A stretch of 64,000 nt of DNA from Methylorubrum populi (GCA_036946625.1 JAQIIU010000003.1:1003961-1067960), one strand, 5' to 3'; positions 27,393-36,245 are shown, counted from the first letter of the stretch. The notes: generated by a model from the letters alone, not told the origin. A program made the numbers and translations.

Positions 27393-28342
27393 AGCTTGCG
27401 GCCGATCTCGAGGAATTTCTGGGCGCGCCGGTCGCGCACCTCCTCGCGGCTCAACCCCTCGAACGCGGCGAGCGTGCGGGCGACGGCCTCGCCGGTGGCG
27501 TCGAGGGCGGCCTTGCGGTCGCGGTGGGCGCCGCCGGTGGCTTCCGGCACGATGCCGTCGATGATGCCGAGCCGCAGCAGATCCTGCGCCGTGATCTTCA
27601 TGGCGGTGGCGGCATCGTGCGCCCGGCCCTGGTCGCGCCACAGGATCGAGGCCGCGCCCTCCGGCGAGATCACGCTGTAGATGGCGTGCTCCAGCATCAG
27701 CACCGTATTGGCGGTGGCGATCGCGATGGCGCCGCCCGAGCCGCCCTCGCCGATGACGACGGCGACGTTCGGCACGCCGAGGGACAGACAGGCCTCGGTC
27801 GAGCGGGCGATGGCCTCGGCCTGGCCGCGCTCCTCCGCCTCGATGCCGGGGAAGGCGCCGGCGGTGTCGACGAAGGCGATGACGGGCAGGCCGAAGCGGT
27901 CGGCGGTCTCCATCAGGCGCACCGCCTTGCGGTACCCCTCCGGCCGCGCCATCCCGAAGTTGTGCCGCAGCCGCGCCTCGGTGGTCGCGCCCTTCTCCTG
28001 GCCGAGCACGCAGACCGGGCGGCCGCGGAAGCGCCCGAAGCCGCCGAGGATCGCCTCGTCCTCGCCGAAGCTGCGGTCGCCGGCCAGCGGCGTGAACTCC
28101 TCGATCAGCCCGGCGCAGTAATCGACGAAGTGCGGCCGCTGCGGGTGGCGGGCGACCTGCGTCTTCTGCCACGGGGTCAGGGCGGCGTAGATCTCGGCCA
28201 GAGCCTGAGCCGCCTTGGCCTCCAGCCGCCCGACCTCCTCGCTGATCGAGACGGCGCCGTCGCGCTGGCCCAGGGCCTTGAGTTCCTCGAGTTTCGCTTC
28301 GAGTTCCGCCACGGGCTTCTCGAAGTCGAGATAGGAGCGCAT
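27389..28342 (-). CDS. accA: acetyl-CoA carboxylase carboxyltransferase subunit alpha
   Basis: A 317-residue protein that with AccD transfers the carboxyl group from carboxybiotin to acetyl-CoA, starting fatty-acid synthesis. MRSYLDFEKPVAELEAKLEE (split), GFGRFRGRPVCVLGQEKG, NFGMARPEGYRKA, PVIAFVDTAGAFPGIEAEERGQAEAI (split) and IGEGGSGGAIAIATAN are all present. I chose the ATG at 28342, which gives the family length; ATGs at 28351 and 28366 are also in frame. The downstream DUF1796 gene overlaps its stop. Confidence 0.96.
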   Translation of the reverse strand: MRSYLDFEKPVAELEAKLEELKALGQRDGAVSISEEVGRLEAKAAQALAEIYAALTPWQKTQVARHPQRPHFVDYCAGLIEEFTPLAGDRSFGEDEAILGGFGRFRGRPVCVLGQEKGATTEARLRHNFGMARPEGYRKAVRLMETADRFGLPVIAFVDTAGAFPGIEAEERGQAEAIARSTEACLSLGVPNVAVVIGEGGSGGAIAIATANTVLMLEHAIYSVISPEGAASILWRDQGRAHDAATAMKITAQDLLRLGIIDGIVPEATGGAHRDRKAALDATGEAVARTLAAFEGLSREEVRDRRAQKFLEIGRKL

Positions 28343-28572
28343 CACCGCCATCGATCGTCGGTCCAACTTCTGTTCGGCACCCGCCCGGAGCCCCCAGGGT
28401 CGGCGCCTTTGGGCCGGCGCGAGGTGTTCGGGGATGCGGGCATGGGTGTCAACCGCCGCTTTGCGTCAGGGCGTGCGGCGCAGCAAGATCGACTTCGCGC
28501 GGCCGTTGGGGCAAGTCCTGCGGCACGTCCTGCGCGGAGAGGGTCCGCGCGGCCCGCAATCGGAGGGAGTCC

Positions 28573-29358
28573 ATGAGCCTCAAAGGGAAAGCCGCCGTCG
28601 TCACCGGCTCGACGAGCGGCATCGGCCTCGCCATCGCCCGCGGCTTTGCGGGCGCGGGGGCCGATGTCGTCCTCAACGGCTTCGGCAAGCCCGACGAGAT
28701 CGAGCGGACACGCACCGGCATCGAGAGCGAGTTCGGGGTCAGGGCCGTCTACTCGCCCGCAGACCTGACCGAGCCCGACGCGATCGGCGGCCTGATCGCG
28801 CTGTCGGTCGAGTCGTTCGGCAGCATCGACATCCTCGTGAACAATGCCGGCGTCCAGTACGTCTCGCCGATCGAGGCGTTCCCGGTCGAGAAGTGGGACC
28901 AGATCATCGCGCTCAATCTCTCCTCGGCCTTCCACACCCTGCGGGCCGCGGTGCCGCACATGAAGGCGAAGGGCTGGGGCCGGGTCATCAACACCGCCTC
29001 GGCGCACTCGATGGTCGCGTCGCCCTACAAGTCGGCCTACGTGGCGGCCAAGCACGGCGTCGTCGGACTGACGAAGACCGCGGCCCTCGAACTCGCCACC
29101 CACGGCATCACCGTGAACTGCATCTCGCCCGGCTACGTCTGGACGCCGCTGGTCGAGAGCCAGATCCCCGACACGATGAAGGCGCGCGGGCTCACCAAGG
29201 AGCAGGTGATCGAGGACGTGCTGCTGAAGGCGCAGCCGACCAAGGAGTTCGTCACCGTCGATCAGGTGGCGGCGCTCGCCGTGTTCCTGTGTTCGGACAG
29301 CGCCAGCCAGATCACCGGCACCAACCTCGCCATGGACGGCGGCTGGACGGCGCAGTAG
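28573..29358 (+). CDS. hbdA: 3-hydroxybutyrate dehydrogenase
   Basis: A 261-residue short-chain dehydrogenase that oxidises (R)-3-hydroxybutyrate to acetoacetate in polyhydroxybutyrate breakdown. Cofactor motif TGSTSGIG (residues 11-18), NNAG, and the catalytic Ser-Tyr-Lys (NTASAHS, YKSAYVAAKHG near 150-158) are present. HGITVNCISPGYVWTPLVE and QPTKEFVT are characteristic of this dehydrogenase among SDRs. A GGAGGGAG site precedes the ATG. It is divergent from accA. Confidence 0.93.
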   Translation: MSLKGKAAVVTGSTSGIGLAIARGFAGAGADVVLNGFGKPDEIERTRTGIESEFGVRAVYSPADLTEPDAIGGLIALSVESFGSIDILVNNAGVQYVSPIEAFPVEKWDQIIALNLSSAFHTLRAAVPHMKAKGWGRVINTASAHSMVASPYKSAYVAAKHGVVGLTKTAALELATHGITVNCISPGYVWTPLVESQIPDTMKARGLTKEQVIEDVLLKAQPTKEFVTVDQVAALAVFLCSDSASQITGTNLAMDGGWTAQ

Positions 29359-29370
29359 CGCCGCCGGCAG

Positions 29371-29396
29371 CGGAGCGCGGGAACGGCCGCGCTCCG
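29371..29396. terminator. bidirectional terminator between hbdA and the CsbD/DUF883 gene
   Basis: Ten-base stem CGGAGCGCGG / CCGCGCTCCG with a six-base loop; GGTTT follows on the plus strand. It lies between two convergent genes. Confidence 0.7.
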
Positions 29397-29406
29397 GTTT
29401 CGACGC

Positions 29407-29763
29407 TCAGCGGCGCGAATGCAGCAGCAGGGCGAGGCCGTAGCCGACCGCTCCGGCGATCAGCAGGGCGAGGAAGGGGTTCTCGCCGACCTGCGTCTCG
29501 ACCCGCTCGCGCCCGTCGCGCAGATAGGTGCCGCCGTGGCGGCTGACGCGGTCGTAGGCGTCGCCCGCATAGTCGCCGACATCGTCGGCGATGTCGCGCA
29601 CCGTGTCCTTCGCCTGCCCGTAGAGGCGCTGCGCCCGGCCCTCTGCCTCCCGGTAGCGGCCTTCCAGCGAATCCCGGTTCGAGCCGAGCGCATCGCCCAC
29701 CGCGCCCTGCGCCCGGCCGCCGAGATCCTTGGCGGTGCCGACGATGCGATCCGTGTCAACCAT
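29407..29763 (-). CDS. CsbD / DUF883 (YqjD-ElaB-like) protein
   Basis: A 118-residue protein. The N terminus (TDRIVGTAKDLGGRAQGAVG) has the CsbD stress-protein pattern, the middle is a charged amphipathic helix (YREAEGRAQRLYGQAKDTVR), and the end (NPFLALLIAGAVGYGLALLL) is a membrane anchor of the YqjD/ElaB type with a terminal HSRR. Such tail-anchored proteins bind ribosomes or accumulate under stress in other bacteria. AGGAG supports the ATG at 29763. Confidence 0.88.
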   Translation of the reverse strand: MVDTDRIVGTAKDLGGRAQGAVGDALGSNRDSLEGRYREAEGRAQRLYGQAKDTVRDIADDVGDYAGDAYDRVSRHGGTYLRDGRERVETQVGENPFLALLIAGAVGYGLALLLHSRR

Positions 29764-29900
29764 GGCGGAACTCCTGTCCTTCTCCATGCCCGCCACCCCG
29801 AGGGCCGTCGGCGGGCGTCGGACAGAAGAACGTCCGAGGAGAGAATCGGTCCCGCAGCGCGGCGAAAAAGCGGGGTCGGTGCCGGGAAGACGGAGCGGGC

Positions 29901-31310
29901 CTACCCTGCCTCGGCCAGAACCACGGCCCGCGGCGGTGGCAGGTTGGAGCGCAGTTCGCGGCTGACGGCGGAGGAGGTCGCGACGGTGCCGAGATTGACG
30001 TAGGTCTCGTGGTTCTTCTCGATGGCCGCGAGGTCGTAGAGATAGTTCACCATCAGCCCGTAGGACTGGCGCAGGCCCTTCTTCGAGGTGTCGCCGAGGA
30101 AGTTCATGCGCTCCAGCCGGGCGCCGTTGCCGAGATGGAAGCGGGCGACCGGATCGAGGGGGCGGCCCTTCTCGTTCTTGGCGCGCAGGAAATAGGCGGC
30201 CGCCGCCGGCAGCATGGCGCGCCGCACCGCCTCGCACGTCGCCTTGTCGCCGCGCCAACCGTCGGTATCGAGCAGGCGCAGGGTCTCCACGTCCTCGCGC
30301 GTCAGCCCCTGCGGCGCGTCGGCGCCGCGCTCGCGGTCGAGCCAGGTGCGGAAGCCGGGCACCGGCGAGAGGGTGACGAAGGTCTTCAGCGAGGGAATCT
30401 CGCGGGCGAGATCCTCGACCACCTGCTTGATCAGGAAGTTGCCGAAGGTGACGCCGGCCAGGCCCTTCTGGCAGTTCGAGATCGAGTAGAAGATCGCGGT
30501 GGTGGCGCCGAGGGCGGGCACCGGCTCGCGCCCGTCGGCGAGGATCGGCTGGATCGCCGGGGCGACGGCGGAGGTCAGCGCCACCTCGACGAAGATCAGC
30601 GGCTCGTCGAGCAGCGCCGGATGGAAGAAGGCGAAGCAGCGCCGGTCCGTCGGTTCGATGCGGCGGCGCAGTTCGTCCCAGTCGGCGATCTCGTGGACCG
30701 CCTCGTAGCGGATGATCTTTTCGAGGATGTGGGCCGGGGTCGACCAGTCGATGTGGCGCAGCACCAGGAAACCCCGGTTGAACCACGAGGCGAACAGGTG
30801 CTCGAAATCTCTGTCGAGGCTCACCGCCGCGTCGATGGTGCGCGGATCGGCGCCCCGTTCCTTCAGGCGCCTGCGCAGCACGAACAGATCCTCGCGCATC
30901 CGCACCAGGGCCAGCGTGCCGCCGCGGGCGAGGTTGAGGCGGCGGATCAGTTCCTGCGAACGCGGCTCGGCCGCCTCGTGCAGCAGCCCGAGATTGGCCC
31001 GCGTCGGCTCGGCGCGATAGGCGGCGATGGCGTCGTCGACCGCCGCATGGTCGGCACCGAACTCGGTCGCGACGAGTTCGAGGAAGGCGAGCCGCTCCTC
31101 CAGGGGGAACGCGGCGTAGCGGTCGAGGATCAGCCGGGCCAGGGCCACGCCGGAGGCCTCGCCGCGCCGGGAGATCAGATCCTCGCACAGCCGCGCGAGA
31201 TCGCCCGCGCTCGCGCTGCGCGCGAGATCGCCCCGGGGAAGCCCGATGAGATCGCGGCCGCGGTCGCCGATGGTCTGGATCAGATCGCCGAGGAACGAGA
31301 TCGCCGCCAT
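29901..31310 (-). CDS. mcd: malonyl-CoA decarboxylase
   Basis: A 469-residue cytosolic enzyme that turns malonyl-CoA into acetyl-CoA and CO2. The N-terminal helical domain is followed by the GNAT-like catalytic domain with HPALLDEPLIFVEVALT, IFYSISNCQKGLAGVTFGNF (split), FVTLSPVPGFRTWL, HLGNGARLERMNFLGD and SYGLMVNYLYDL. Length and order match bacterial MatA/MCD. It stands alone, without the malonate transporter or malonyl-CoA synthetase of mat operons. The ribosome site before 31310 is weak. Confidence 0.93.
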   Translation of the reverse strand: MAAISFLGDLIQTIGDRGRDLIGLPRGDLARSASAGDLARLCEDLISRRGEASGVALARLILDRYAAFPLEERLAFLELVATEFGADHAAVDDAIAAYRAEPTRANLGLLHEAAEPRSQELIRRLNLARGGTLALVRMREDLFVLRRRLKERGADPRTIDAAVSLDRDFEHLFASWFNRGFLVLRHIDWSTPAHILEKIIRYEAVHEIADWDELRRRIEPTDRRCFAFFHPALLDEPLIFVEVALTSAVAPAIQPILADGREPVPALGATTAIFYSISNCQKGLAGVTFGNFLIKQVVEDLAREIPSLKTFVTLSPVPGFRTWLDRERGADAPQGLTREDVETLRLLDTDGWRGDKATCEAVRRAMLPAAAAYFLRAKNEKGRPLDPVARFHLGNGARLERMNFLGDTSKKGLRQSYGLMVNYLYDLAAIEKNHETYVNLGTVATSSAVSRELRSNLPPPRAVVLAEAG

Positions 31311-31559
31311 GACCGAAACGCCTCTGCAAGCTGGCGGTCCGAGCGCCCCGAGGCGACCCGGCGACCGTGGCCGGAACCTAGGGCCTGCCGCGCCTGCGCG
31401 CCAGACGCGCCGATGCCCCGCCCGTCGATTCCCGCCCGATGCACAGGAAGTCCGGCGACACGGCCCGGAGACGATTCGCGGCCCATCCGCTCCTGCGTGA
31501 CGATTCTCCGCGGCCGGGATCGTCACGCAGGGCCAGTTCGCGATTCACGGGATAGGCGC

Positions 31560-31590
31560 GAGTCTCAAACAACAAGTTAAACATTTTTAA
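31560..31590 (+). promoter_or_regulatory. AT-rich promoter region of the tad-like genes, with GANTC and near-CtrA motif
   Basis: GAGTC (31560-31564, a CcrM methylation site) is followed by TTAA at 31577-31580 and TTAA at 31587-31590. The spacer is 6 bases, one short of the CtrA consensus TTAA-N7-TTAA, so CtrA binding is doubtful. The stretch is clearly poorer in GC than the genes. Confidence 0.3.
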
Positions 31591-31629
31591 ATTCCCGAAC
31601 AATACACGATCACAGCACAATTGCAGACA

Positions 31630-32940
31630 ATGTCCGTTTCCATCATGCTGCGCATCGAGAAATTCCGGCGCCTTCGCAAGGACGAATACGGGTCACTCCC
31701 CGTCATCCTGGCGATCGCGCTGGTTCCGCTTGCCGGCCTCGTCGGCGGCGTGGCCGATTTCGGCCGCGCCATATCGGAGCGCACGCGACTGAACAGCGCG
31801 CTCGATGCGGCGGTGATCGTCGCCGCGAAGGCGGCGCAGGATGCGGACACCGCCAACAAGTCGAGTGCGGACGTCAAGTCGCTCGCGGAGAAGGCCGGCA
31901 CGGACTATTTCAACTCGGTTCAGAACCTGCCCGCGGGCACGGTGCCGACGGTGACGGTCACGGTGGCGAACCGCACGGTGAGCGTGACGGGAAACTACAC
32001 CGCCGCCGTATCGACGACCCTGCTCGGCGTCCTGGGGATCAAGAGTTTCTCCCTGACCGGCAATGCCGCCTCCGAACTCAGCCTGTCGCCGATGGTCGAC
32101 ATCTACCTGCTCATCGACGTGTCCGGATCGATGGCGATCGGGGCGACGACGGCAGACATCAAGAAGCTCCAGGACAAATTCGGTTGCGCCTTCGCATGCC
32201 ATGACGGCGCGTCCTTCTCGGAAGGCACCGGATGGAGAAAAACGACCTACAGCGATTCCTTCGATTGGGCACAAAAGAACGGCGTCAATCTCCGCATCAA
32301 TGAAATCAACGTCGGCATCACCGCGTTCGTGACGTGGCTGAAATCTCAATCATCCGCCAACCGGCGCCTGCGCATTGCCGTTTATTCATTCAGCAACGGC
32401 ATCGCGCCGATCGTGAAACTGACCGAAACCCTCGACAGCGCCGCAAACAATCTCCCCAGCGCACCGAGCGCATCGAACACGACGGAAGGGGGCACCCACT
32501 TCTCCGACATCATGCCGACCTTCGCCTCGATCGTCGGGACGAGCGGCGATGGGACCACGACCGCCAAGAAGCTGGTCATCATCGCCACGGACGGCGTGCA
32601 GGATCCGAACCGGCTCTGGAGCCTCAGCGGGTACGAATGGATGCGCCCACAGGTGCGCCCCTTCGATCCGGCCGACTGCCGGAAGGTCGATCGGAGCGTG
32701 TCGGTCGGCGTGCTCTACGCGCCCTACATCAACCTCTCGCCGGATTGGGGCTATCTCGCCACGCTCGGGATGCCGAGCCAGATCGGCAACAAGGGCACGC
32801 GCTTCGACGACATCGTCCCCCAGTTGAAGCAATGCGCGACCTCCGCCGGGCTGTTCGTCGATGCTTCGACATCCGCCTCGGTCGGCGACGCCTTCAAGAA
32901 CATCTTCAGCAGCTTCACGACGGTGAGGCTGTCCCGATGA
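31630..32940 (+). CDS. TadG-like pilus assembly protein with von Willebrand A domain
   Basis: A 436-residue secreted or membrane-anchored protein. A single hydrophobic segment (SLPVILAIALVPLAGLVGGV) near residues 24-43 follows a basic N terminus, as in pseudopilins of the Tad/Flp system. A vWA domain opens at about residue 155 with VDIYLLIDVSGSM (metal-site DxSxS) and includes KLVIIATDGVQDP. The start could be the ATG at 31630, a later ATG at 31645 or TTG at 31621; none has a clear ribosome site. First of three overlapping genes. Confidence 0.87.
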   Translation: MSVSIMLRIEKFRRLRKDEYGSLPVILAIALVPLAGLVGGVADFGRAISERTRLNSALDAAVIVAAKAAQDADTANKSSADVKSLAEKAGTDYFNSVQNLPAGTVPTVTVTVANRTVSVTGNYTAAVSTTLLGVLGIKSFSLTGNAASELSLSPMVDIYLLIDVSGSMAIGATTADIKKLQDKFGCAFACHDGASFSEGTGWRKTTYSDSFDWAQKNGVNLRINEINVGITAFVTWLKSQSSANRRLRIAVYSFSNGIAPIVKLTETLDSAANNLPSAPSASNTTEGGTHFSDIMPTFASIVGTSGDGTTTAKKLVIIATDGVQDPNRLWSLSGYEWMRPQVRPFDPADCRKVDRSVSVGVLYAPYINLSPDWGYLATLGMPSQIGNKGTRFDDIVPQLKQCATSAGLFVDASTSASVGDAFKNIFSSFTTVRLSR

Positions 32941-33539
32941 GCCGTCGGCCGGCCGACGGGCTCTCGGCGCACCTGCGCCGCTTCTCGCGGGACGAGGGCG
33001 GCGTCTACGCCGTCGAGTTCGCCTTCTTCGGCACCCTGCTGGTCATCCTCGTGATGGTGCTGCTCCAGTACGCGATCGTCTTCCTCGCGCGCCAGAACCT
33101 GGACAACGCGATGCAGGTCGCCAAGCGCTCGCTTCTGACGGGAAATTTCCAGAAGGCGAATGCGGGATCGACGGATCAGGCCAAGATTCTCAGCGCCTTC
33201 CGCGCACAGATGTGCGGGACCTCGGCCGCTCTGGCCATCTTCTACACCTGCGACAACCTCAAGGTCGACGTGCAGGTTTCCGGCACGTTCAATCCGAGTT
33301 CGTCGAGCGGTTCCGCCGTGGACGGCAGCACGGGCGATTGGACGAAGGGTTTCGGCACCACCTATGTCTGCCCCAGTCCGCAGAGCATCGCCGTCGTCCG
33401 GGCGGCGGTGAAGCTTCCGCTGTTCGTGCCGATGTTCAACCTCGGCTTTCCCGGCTTCTCCGGCAACGCGGCGCTGCTGCAATCGGCCGCCGTGTTCCGC
33501 GTCGAGCCCTATCAGGGCGGCAGCGCGGGAACCTGCTGA
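32937..33539 (+). CDS. TadE-like pseudopilin, first copy
   Basis: A 200-residue protein starting inside the end of the TadG gene (ATGA). The TadE signature is present: EGGVYAVEFAFFGTLLVILV, with Glu five to eight residues before the hydrophobic helix as in prepilins. The secreted part has paired cysteines (QMCGT, YTCDN, YVCPS, GTC). It should be an envelope component of a Tad-type apparatus. Confidence 0.88.
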   Translation: MSRRPADGLSAHLRRFSRDEGGVYAVEFAFFGTLLVILVMVLLQYAIVFLARQNLDNAMQVAKRSLLTGNFQKANAGSTDQAKILSAFRAQMCGTSAALAIFYTCDNLKVDVQVSGTFNPSSSSGSAVDGSTGDWTKGFGTTYVCPSPQSIAVVRAAVKLPLFVPMFNLGFPGFSGNAALLQSAAVFRVEPYQGGSAGTC

Positions 33540-33540
33540 T

Positions 33541-34188
33541 ATGAGCCGCCTGGATGTCCGAACCCGGCTGCAAGGGCCGATCCGACGCTTCGCCCGCCAG
33601 GATTCCGGGAGCGCCGTGATCGAGTTCGCGATTCTGGTGCCGATCCTGGTCATCCTGATCTACGCGGTGGCCGAATATTCGAACGCGATCGACAACCGCA
33701 ACAAGGTCAGCGCGCTGACCCGGACACTCGCCGACCTCGTGTCGCAGGGCGGCAAGCAGAACCCGATCTCGGCCGCGGAGATGAGCAGCATCGCGGCGGC
33801 GGCCGAACCCGTTCTCGCCCCGTTTCCAGCCTCGCGCGCGACCATGACGATCTCGGCGGTGGGCGTCACGTCGAGCGGCAGCAAACAGGTTCCCTACATC
33901 TGCTCGAACTGGTCGACAGCGACCAAGCCGAAGACGGGCCTCTCCAGCACGCTGAATCTCCCGACGAACTTTCAGCGCAAGGGGGCGCGCTTCGTGCTGG
34001 CCGAGGTGTCGATGCCCTATCAGCCGCTGTTCGCGACGGTGCTGGGCCGGTTCATGACCGGGTTCGACCTCAACCTCACCTGGACCGACGCCATCGCGTG
34101 GCCCGTCCGGGGCGGTCAGAGCTACGCGTCGGGCGACGATCCGGAGATCGTGCTGCCGGACGGTCAGGAGTGCCGCAAGACGATGTAG
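33541..34188 (+). CDS. TadE-like pseudopilin, second copy
   Basis: A 215-residue protein one base after the previous stop. SGSAVIEFAILVPILVILIY is a classic TadE start, with a conserved Glu before the helix. The rest is a secreted Thr/Ser-rich domain ending in DGQECRKTM. The three genes form one operon closed by the terminator at 34250-34285. No tadA, tadB, tadC, rcpA, cpaA or flp gene is in the window. Confidence 0.88.
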   Translation: MSRLDVRTRLQGPIRRFARQDSGSAVIEFAILVPILVILIYAVAEYSNAIDNRNKVSALTRTLADLVSQGGKQNPISAAEMSSIAAAAEPVLAPFPASRATMTISAVGVTSSGSKQVPYICSNWSTATKPKTGLSSTLNLPTNFQRKGARFVLAEVSMPYQPLFATVLGRFMTGFDLNLTWTDAIAWPVRGGQSYASGDDPEIVLPDGQECRKTM

Positions 34189-34249
34189 GGGCGAAACGAC
34201 CGTCGCCGCATCGAGCGGAGGATGGCGCGCCCTCGAGAGCGGGACGCAT

Positions 34250-34285
34250 CCAGGGCCATCGCCTGAAGCGATGGCCCTGGTTTTG
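34250..34285 (+). terminator. intrinsic terminator of the tad-like operon
   Basis: Perfect 13-base arms CCAGGGCCATCGC / GCGATGGCCCTGG, five-base loop, then TTTTG. The stem sequence shares CAGGGCCATCGC with the dispersed repeat C just downstream, so the terminator appears to be built from repeat material. Confidence 0.85.
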
Positions 34286-34360
34286 TTGGCCAGGATTTCC
34301 TTGGCCAGCCTCAGTCGCCGGCGCCGGCTTCCGCGGGCTCAGGCTTTCGCTCCGCTCGAT

Positions 34361-34388
34361 GCTTCTCAGGACCATGGTCCTGAGAAGC
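34361..34388. repeat. perfect 28-base palindrome
   Basis: Half-site GCTTCTCAGGACCA followed at once by its exact reverse complement, with no spacer. It sits in the repeat-rich gap after the tad-like operon. Confidence 0.8.
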
Positions 34389-34397
34389 CCGCTCCGC

Positions 34398-34450
34398 GCG
34401 GCGCTCTTCGCCCCGCGAAGCCGCTCAGGCGGCTTCGAGCGATGGCCCTG
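34398..34450. repeat. dispersed repeat C, copy 1
   Basis: A 53-base unit (contains CGGCGCTCTTCG, CGAAGCCGCTCAGG and GCGATGGCCCTG) whose reverse complement recurs at 63010-63062 with two or three mismatches. It holds internal palindromes (GAAGCCGC / GCGGCTTC). Confidence 0.8.
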
Positions 34451-34529
34451 GGGACGCACACCCGTGGAGGGCTGCATCCCGCTCGAAGGGAGCGAGCCGT
34501 TGCGAAAGCGAAGAGGAAGGGCGCGTCGG

Positions 34530-34733
34530 TCAGATCTCCTGGTCCTGATCGTCCGCGAGGGCAGCCGTGTCGGCCCGTTCGCGCCAATCCGTCACGCCGT
34601 GCGCGCGGGCGAAACGGAGTTCGGCCGCTTTCAGGGCACGCTCCGGGTCGCGGGCACGGGCGATCTCGACGCAACCGACCGTAAAGGGCATCCCGAGAAT
34701 CTGCTTCGCGAAGTGGACGCGGTAGTTCGGCAT
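34530..34733 (-). CDS. small hypothetical protein (67 residues)
   Basis: ATG at 34733 with AAGGAG six bases before it. The protein starts MPNYRVHFAKQILGMPF and contains a helix (RDPERALKAAELRFARAHG), ending in an acidic ADDQDQEI. The pattern is that of a small conserved cytoplasmic protein found in this group of bacteria, without known function. No signal or membrane segment. Confidence 0.72.
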   Translation of the reverse strand: MPNYRVHFAKQILGMPFTVGCVEIARARDPERALKAAELRFARAHGVTDWRERADTAALADDQDQEI

Positions 34734-35060
34734 ACACAACTCCTTATCCTGAAGCGGCTGCGCGTCTTCCCGCGGAGATGTGCGCCATACAAGGCGCACC
34801 TGCAACCGCCCGCCCGGTCAAGCCGCTGCAAAAGCTACGCCTTTTCCGGAGCAATCCTTCATATAGGTTGCTTCGGCAGGCATGCTACCGCCGGGCACCT
34901 GAACGGGGACGGACACTCTGCCGCGCGACGGTTCCGACCCTGCTCCCGCCGACGGGGCTGGCCTTGGGGGCGCGGCCTGCCGTAAGGGGCGGTCCATGCC
35001 GCCCGCACCGCCCGACCGCCTCTCCTCGCGCCAGTCTTCCCCGAAGCGGGCCGCGCAGCG
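34734..35060. other. gap before the MFS gene; no gene seen
   Basis: Divergent promoter region for the 67-residue gene and the MFS exporter. It contains no strong palindrome, and its short open frames lack ribosome sites. Confidence 0.5.
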
Positions 35061-36245
35061 ATGAGTCCCGATGCGGCCGGGCCTCGCGGGATCGCTCCGA
35101 CGACGCGCCTCGGGCTCACCCTGATCGCGGGCGGGGCGGTCGCCAACATCTACTACAACCAGCCGCTGCTCGCGGTCCTCGTCGCCGAGTTCGGCGAGCG
35201 GGCGGCGCTCGCCGTGCCGACCGCGAGCCTCGTCGGCTACGGCCTCGGCATCCTGTTCCTGGTGCCCCTGGGCGATGCCCTGCCGCGGCGCGATCTGATC
35301 GCGTGGCAGTTGCTCGGCCTCGCGCTCACCCTCGTCGCCGCCGCGCTCAGCCCGAACCTCGCGACGCTCACGCTCGCGAGCCTCGCCATCGGCATCCTCG
35401 CCTGCGCCGCGCAACAGGCCGTGCCCTTCGCCGCCGAACTCGCCCCCGACGCGAGCCGTGGGCGGATCGTCGGCGGCGTGATGACCGGGCTGCTCTCCGG
35501 CATCCTGCTCGCCCGCACCGCGAGCGGCCTCGTCGGCGCCCGTTTCGGCTGGCGCGCCGTGTTCTTCGCCGCGGCCGGCCTCGCCCTGGCCATGGCCCTG
35601 GTGGCCCTGCGCACCCTGCCGCGCATCGTGCCGAAGCAGCGCCTGCGCTACCGCGCGCTGATGGCCTCGCTGCTGTACCTCGTGCGCAGCCAGCCGGTGC
35701 TGCGCAACGCCGGCCTGTCCCAGGCGCTGCTGTTCGCGAGCTTCAACGCCTTCTGGGCGACGCTGGCCCTCCTCGTCGAGGCTCCGCCCTTCGATCTCAC
35801 CGCGGCGGGCGCGGGCCTGTTCGGCGTCATCGGCGTGGCGGGCGCGTTGATCGCCCCGCATTCCGGCCGCTACAGCGACCGGCGCGGGGCGCGGCCCGTG
35901 GTGATCCTCGGCTGCCTCCTGGTCGCGGCGGCCTTCGCCGTGCTGGCACTGGCCGGGGAGGTCTCGCTTCTCGCCATCGGCGCGGGCGTGCTGCTCCTCG
36001 ACATCGGCATCAACGGCGCGCTGATCGCCAACCAGACCCGCGCCTACGCCCTGATGCCGGGCGCGCGCGGGCGCATCAACACCGTGCTGTTCACCGCCGT
36101 CTTCATCGGCGGCGCGGCGGGCGCCTTCCTCGGATCGCGCGCCTTCCTCCTCGCGGGCTGGCCCGGCGTCTGCGCCGTCGGCGGCGTCTGCGCCCTCGGC
36201 GCGCTCGTCGTGTCCTGGCTCGGCGGGCGAGACAGGCTCACTTGA
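35061..36245 (+). CDS. MFS transporter
   Basis: A 394-residue inner-membrane carrier with 12 predicted hydrophobic helices. NIYYNQPLLAVL near residue 30 and the loop after the third helix identify the YgaY/YdeR-like drug:H+ antiporter group of the major facilitator superfamily. Substrate unknown. Its last 8 bases overlap, tail to tail, with cobC on the other strand. No regulator is adjacent. Confidence 0.9.
   Translation: MSPDAAGPRGIAPTTRLGLTLIAGGAVANIYYNQPLLAVLVAEFGERAALAVPTASLVGYGLGILFLVPLGDALPRRDLIAWQLLGLALTLVAAALSPNLATLTLASLAIGILACAAQQAVPFAAELAPDASRGRIVGGVMTGLLSGILLARTASGLVGARFGWRAVFFAAAGLALAMALVALRTLPRIVPKQRLRYRALMASLLYLVRSQPVLRNAGLSQALLFASFNAFWATLALLVEAPPFDLTAAGAGLFGVIGVAGALIAPHSGRYSDRRGARPVVILGCLLVAAAFAVLALAGEVSLLAIGAGVLLLDIGINGALIANQTRAYALMPGARGRINTVLFTAVFIGGAAGAFLGSRAFLLAGWPGVCAVGGVCALGALVVSWLGGRDRLT

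Noticed and set aside
31577..31590. CtrA box before the tad-like genes
   Set aside because: The TTAA halves are separated by 6 rather than 7 bases, so it does not meet the consensus; kept only as a low-confidence note.
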